Assembly (NCBI GenBank): GCA_021788095.1
Contig: JAJYLB010000029.1
Location: forward strand, 1 to 51,413
Reading direction: 5' to 3'
Length of the DNA stretch: 51,413 nt
From: Acidobacteriota bacterium
Lineage (GTDB): Bacteria > Acidobacteriota > Terriglobia > Acidiferrales > UBA7541
Position numbers and translations under genes: made by a program. Of this stretch, positions 51,277 through 51,413 are shown one piece after another; position 1 is the stretch's first letter, and each line of letters starts with the position of its first letter. The notes beneath the pieces were generated by a model. That model was not told where the DNA came from. It saw only the letters and a program-made list of their open reading frames with translations, and did not search any database.

Positions 51277-51413
51277 CACCGGATGAGAATCGGGACAAAC
51301 TTAGGCGCTCTTTACGCGACTTCGTAGACCCGAGTTGTGTGTCTGGCGATTCGCCGGACCGGTAACGATTGTTAAGTTTTATCAGCGCGGAGAGGGGTCT
51401 CTCTCGCCGTGCT

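Noticed and set aside
51272..51300. Promoter starting with TTGACA near the window end
   Set aside because: The -35 is perfect but no acceptable -10 lies 16-19 bases downstream, and no gene start follows inside the window.

Overview
This 51 kb window is GC-rich bacterial chromosome, most likely from an acidobacterium (phylum Acidobacteriota, probably the Terriglobia/Acidoferrales side). That placement is inference. It rests on a large Ser/Thr kinase-TPR protein, an Hfq with a long N-terminal extension and a DUF6677-like membrane protein. Other pointers are an orphan LytS-type histidine kinase, an ATP synthase locus with only the Fo start (atpZ/I, atpB, atpE), and gene gaps packed with palindromic repeats. 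There is no rRNA, no CRISPR array and no recognisable transposase or integrase.

Layout. 1-5 kb is accessory: an intact tRNA-Leu(CAA), a receptor kinase, a partial direct copy of the tRNA 3' end, a decayed hicBA toxin-antitoxin pair and an XRE regulator. 5-9.5 kb holds small membrane proteins, an RRM protein, an exported glycine-zipper protein, a second XRE regulator and a glycerophosphodiester phosphodiesterase. 9.6-14.3 kb is a two-polymerase mutagenesis cassette: DinB followed by an error-prone DnaE. 14.6-20.9 kb is a reverse-strand operon: rfaE2, mfd, a SurA/PpiC-type isomerase and a YhaM-like HD nuclease. 20.9-27 kb carries an alpha/beta hydrolase-membrane fusion, a geranylgeranyl-reductase-family flavoprotein, ksgA, glgA and a thioredoxin. 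27.4-33.8 kb carries purA, molybdenum cofactor genes (moeA, moaC, mogA/moaB), Fo ATP synthase genes and thiS. 33.9-36.5 kb has a broken flippase-like gene, ribA and a LytS-type kinase that diverge from one symmetric promoter. 37-39.4 kb is tmk-holB-hfq on the reverse strand. 39.8-43.4 kb holds yggS, a DUF167 gene, an M24 peptidase, two small membrane proteins and a DUF84 NTPase. 43.7-48.9 kb holds an exported protein and a lower-glycolysis run (gap, pgk, tpiA, secG) interrupted by a four-helix-bundle cassette. The end has a GT39-like glycosyltransferase, tRNA-Leu(GAG) and a gene resembling mobile-element cargo.

The most striking feature is the repeat system. At least five palindromic families (called A, B, C, D and F here, plus a short palindrome G) fill almost every gap. 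They are nested inside one another: A contains B contains C at 36.5 kb, A contains another element at 14.4 kb, and D contains B at 26.8 kb. Comparison with uninterrupted copies in the same window shows the insertions sit in hairpin loops, repeatedly at the same point. The short G palindromes also lie in frame inside dnaE2, the PpiC gene and the flavoprotein gene. This looks like a hairpin-targeting family of non-autonomous elements whose mobilising enzyme lies outside the window.
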